A stretch of 42,189 nt of DNA from RGIG7450 sp045648785 (GTDB lineage Bacteria; Bacillota; Clostridia; RUG12999): positions 1-42,189 of the forward strand of contig JAZROP010000008.1 in assembly GCA_045648785.1 (NCBI GenBank). Direction: 5' to 3'. A program made the position numbers and the translations under genes. The notes beneath the pieces are model-generated. The model ran no database searches and was not told where the DNA came from. It worked only from the letters and a program-made list of their open reading frames with translations. Shown in pieces: positions 39,331 through 42,189 of the stretch. The stretch's first letter is position 1. Each line of letters opens with the position of its first letter.

Positions 39331-41214
39331 TTAACCTTTCTGTTCATTTTTCCATAAAAGTGCTGCACCTATTATACCCGCATCATTTCCAAGCGATGCA
39401 AGTTTTACTTTCGTTTGTTTTTCGCCAAATCGCGCAAAGGAAAACTTTTCTATTCCCTTTTCAAGTGGTGCAAGAATTTTTTCACCCTCATGGCTTATTC
39501 CGCCGCCAATTGTTATAACCTCAGGTTGGAACATATTGGTAATACTTATAACTCCATCTGTCAGATACCCCAAATATTTTTTCACAACTTCTTTAGCCGC
39601 TTTATCCTTAGCTCTAAAAGCTGTCTGACCATTTACTTTGGATAATTTACCACCTGAAACCTTCCACATTTGGCTGTCAGGATTTTTCTTCATTGACTCT
39701 TTTGTCTGCCTGATAAGTGCGGTTGCTGATGCGTAAACCTCAAGACAACCCCTTTGTCCACATGTACATTTTTCTCCACCCGAAACAAGTGTCATATGTC
39801 CAATTTCCGCGCCTTTGTCATATTCCCCACCAAAGAGGTGACCATCTATAATAATTCCGCTTCCTACGCCCGTTCCCAGCGTTACCATAACCATACTGTT
39901 ACATTCTTTGCCGCTACCCGCAAGAAATTCTCCCCATGCAGCCGCATTAGCATCATTTTCAACATAAATCTTCTTACCAAGAGCCTTTTCCATATATTCC
40001 ACTATTGGAACATCGTAAAATTTCAGATTGTTTGAAAATTCAACCACACCGGTTTCCTTGTTTATTGCACCGGGGCAACCTATACCAACTGCTTTTATAT
40101 CCTCAAATACTATACCGCTCATTTCGGCTGCTTCTCTCGCACAAACCGCCATATCGTCAAAAATTTTGTCAAAGCTGCGAGGCATAGCAGTTTTTCTTTT
40201 TGCCCTGCCGTAAATGACTCCATATTCATCCACTACCGCAGCTGCAATATTTGTGCCGCCAAGGTCAATACCAACAAAGTATTTTGGTGGGTTTTTCACA
40301 AGAAGTGTTTTTCCTTTTCCGTTTACTTTATACTCTCCCGAACCCGCAGGAATAAACACGGTTTCCCCAGCTGAAACTGAAGTTTTTTCTCCACCAAGAC
40401 AAACCAGGTTTTCGCCCTCAGTCTGAATAAGAACATGGTATGATTTATCATCAGCAACAAGCTGACAATCTCCCAATAGTTCCTTAACCTGAAAATACTC
40501 ACAACTACCTAAAAGTCTTGTGTTGTCCGAACATATAGGTGTTGCTCTCGAAACCGTTTTCTGCAGCCTTGAACATTTAACTCCTTTGTCTATATGTAAT
40601 TCTCTCGGTTTGCCATCCTTACCTGTTCTTCCATAATCATAAAGGCGGTAGGTCACATTTGAATTCTGCTGAATTTCTGCAATTAGATTACCTCTTCCTA
40701 TTGCGTGAATCGTTCCTGCTTCAACAAAAAACACATCACCTTTTTTTGACTCAACACAGTTTAAAAGTTCTTCAACTGTTCCATTTTTTATTGCCGCAGA
40801 AAGCTCAGCTTCGACTATTTCATTTTTTACTCCGTATGTAATTTTCGCATTCTTATCTGTTTCAACAACATACCACATTTCAGTTTTGCCATTTTGATTT
40901 TCCCACATTCTAGCCTGCTCATTATTTGGATGAACCTGCACGCTTAAATCATTAGCTGCATCAATAAATTTTACAAGCACTGGCAAATCCGGAGTAGGAC
41001 AATCCGCCCCCAAAACCTGTGGATTTTTTTCAATATATTCAGCAAGGTTCATGCCTACATATTCTCCACCCGAGATAACGCTCATTCCGTCCGGGTGACA
41101 ACTGAGCACCCAGCTTTCTGCCAAAGGCGACATGTCGGTTTTTACACCGAACTTTTTCTTCATTTTTTCTCCGCCCCAGATATAATCCTTGTACACACCA
41201 TTAAACTTAATCAT
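39331..41214 (-). CDS. Fused mannose-6-phosphate isomerase and ROK-family sugar kinase, 627 aa
   Basis: Residues 1-308 are a class I phosphomannose isomerase with zinc ligands Gln93 and His95 (SVQVHPNNEQ), Glu112 (GKTEMWY) and His170 (AGTIHAIG). Residues 312-627 are a ROK kinase: GIDLGGTNIAAAVVDE (ATP loop, 315-330), catalytic Asp421 in VENDANAAAW, TLGTGVGSGI, and the ROK zinc site GHMTLVSGG with CTCGQRGC (483-490). The two are separate proteins in most bacteria. The fusion would join hexose phosphorylation to mannose-6-P/fructose-6-P interconversion. The kinase's sugar (glucose, fructose or mannose) is unclear. AAAGGAAA precedes the ATG. Confidence 0.92.
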   Translation of the reverse strand: MIKFNGVYKDYIWGGEKMKKKFGVKTDMSPLAESWVLSCHPDGMSVISGGEYVGMNLAEYIEKNPQVLGADCPTPDLPVLVKFIDAANDLSVQVHPNNEQARMWENQNGKTEMWYVVETDKNAKITYGVKNEIVEAELSAAIKNGTVEELLNCVESKKGDVFFVEAGTIHAIGRGNLIAEIQQNSNVTYRLYDYGRTGKDGKPRELHIDKGVKCSRLQKTVSRATPICSDNTRLLGSCEYFQVKELLGDCQLVADDKSYHVLIQTEGENLVCLGGEKTSVSAGETVFIPAGSGEYKVNGKGKTLLVKNPPKYFVGIDLGGTNIAAAVVDEYGVIYGRAKRKTAMPRSFDKIFDDMAVCAREAAEMSGIVFEDIKAVGIGCPGAINKETGVVEFSNNLKFYDVPIVEYMEKALGKKIYVENDANAAAWGEFLAGSGKECNSMVMVTLGTGVGSGIIIDGHLFGGEYDKGAEIGHMTLVSGGEKCTCGQRGCLEVYASATALIRQTKESMKKNPDSQMWKVSGGKLSKVNGQTAFRAKDKAAKEVVKKYLGYLTDGVISITNMFQPEVITIGGGISHEGEKILAPLEKGIEKFSFARFGEKQTKVKLASLGNDAGIIGAALLWKNEQKG

Positions 41215-41503
41215 TTTTTTATTTCCTTTCTGTCAAAAAGTGACTGACCAACATAAAATTCTCTTTCCACAGTAACACTGTGCTTGGTTTTTCCATATAT
41301 AACATCCGCTTAAATTCAAACACATTGCTATAATCAAAAGTATTCATATCATTTTTTCATTCAAATCACCCCGAAATAATACTGATATAAACATAATATC
41401 ATAAAAAGGTATTATTATCAAGTAAATAATATAATACAATCATATTTTACACCACCTTCTTTGTGTCCTATATTTGCCAAGAGTTTACCAAATAGATTTT
41501 ATT
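41215..41503. other. Intergenic region without recognised feature
   Basis: 289 nt, AT-rich, between the ManA-ROK start and the tape-measure fragment. I see no ORF, RNA or strong repeat. A TTGACA-like hexamer lies close to the ManA-ROK ribosome site, too near to be its -35. Confidence 0.5.
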
Positions 41504-42049
41504 TTAATTAATTGACAAACTCTTAGCAAATATTATTACGCCTGCAAGCTGCATAGACGCCGCAAACTGTGTGTTTAATGTTTCCCTTGCTCTTGCAATC
41601 TGAGTTTTTACAAAGTCAAGAGACGGTCTTATCTTTTCTTTAAAGCTTTCAAAGTCAATGGATTTTGCTGTTACCTCAGGTTCAATGCGAATGTCGGAAT
41701 CGGTAACCACATCTGCCATTTCGGACATTGCATTGGAAACTAAGTCAGTATTTTCTAAAATTCCCACAGCAACACCTTCGGCAATTCCCACGCCTACAGT
41801 GTCACGCATAACCTTTGAAGGTGAATTGATGCCAAATAATTCTTTAATGTATTTAACTACATTACCAACCCATTCGCAAAGTTTTCCATACAGCCACTGT
41901 ACTGAATTTGATATGCCATTAAATATGCCTTTTACCAAGTCCAATCCAATTTGCCCCAATGTAGATGCTGTTTGACCAAATGCATCTACTAATGCAGAAA
42001 TGATTTGCGGTACTGCTTTAATAATTTCCCCGATAATTGTAGGCAAATA
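41504..42049 (-). pseudogene. C-terminal fragment of a phage tail tape-measure protein
   Basis: Hydrophobic helices (IKAVPQIISALVDAFGQ, LVKGIFNGISNSVQWLYG) and the signature FGINSPSKVMRDTVGVGIAE are typical of tape-measure C-termini in siphophages of Firmicutes. The frame has no proper start: at about 42050 it joins an IS200 transposase fragment in another frame. No other tail genes are in the window, so this is a prophage or ICE remnant, or the edge of one lying to the right. Confidence 0.75.
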
Positions 42050-42189
42050 TTTTGGGTGGGATACTTACCAGCATATGTATATGATCCGGACATACTTCTC
42101 CTTCTATAATCTCAACTCCCTTCCACTGACATAATTGTCTCAATATTTCTCTTATCTCTAATCTTTTTTCCTCAAAAAACACTTTTCTT
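42050..42189 (-). pseudogene. IS200/IS605-family TnpA fragment (5' part outside window)
   Basis: The minus-strand frame reads RKVFFEEKRLEIREILRQLC, then WKGVEIIEGEVCPDHIHMLVSIPPK. This is IS200 TnpA including the HUH motif (DHIHM). After PPK the sequence leaves the family and enters tape-measure sequence, so the catalytic tyrosine is missing and this copy is dead. The N-terminus lies beyond the window. Confidence 0.85.

Overview
The window is chromosomal DNA from a spore-forming, low-GC, Gram-positive anaerobe, most likely an uncultured member of the Clostridia. The evidence is SpoIVB and SpoVS, the linked RNase Y / YmdB and NadK / ArgR / RecN genes, strong AGGAGG ribosome sites with some GTG and TTG starts, SLH-anchored surface proteins, and an NADP-type GdhA. 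I cannot name the genus.

Layout. 1-5690 is an accessory strip: a cut MerR/GyrI-like regulator, a small TA-flanked MITE, a second diverged copy of the 3' end of spoIVB, a broken GHKL ATPase downstream of an AbiEi/AbiEii toxin-antitoxin pair, and two paralogous double-Phd proteins. 5689-16590 is a minus-strand housekeeping/sporulation block, read in the order rny, ymdB, spoVS, nadK, argR, recN, a 1249-residue SLH surface protein, then spoIVB. A tRNA-Trp and a SIR2-like gene follow. 29402-42189 holds ssrA (tmRNA), smpB, tRNA-Pro, tRNA-Ser, a membrane XRE regulator, a DegV protein, an acetyltransferase, an SLH-NAGPA protein, gdhA, an IS remnant, an aldo/keto reductase, a ManA-ROK fusion, and at the right edge a phage tape-measure fragment joined to a truncated IS200 transposase.

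The most interesting part is 17712-29413, an 11.7-kb integrated element. Its ends are a 16-bp direct repeat, one copy of which is the 3' end of ssrA. It encodes two large serine recombinases, a DUF927-type helicase, a DUF1643 protein, a Mor-like regulator, a repeat-containing secreted protein and tiny membrane proteins. This gene set resembles the ccr/cch core of staphylococcal cassette chromosomes (SCC), but it sits at ssrA instead of rlmH. Its cargo at the ssrA-distal end is a Pycsar-type anti-phage operon: a pyrimidine-cyclase-like gene, a PycTM-type membrane effector, and a third gene with an intact E-D-ExK nuclease motif. Recombinase 1 and the helicase each have a near-consensus promoter followed by a strong hairpin and U-run in the 5' leader, which suggests attenuation control. 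The element also brings its own terminator for ssrA; the displaced original ssrA terminator lies just outside the far end.

All family calls come from reading the protein sequences by eye. No database search, structure prediction or base-composition calculation was run.
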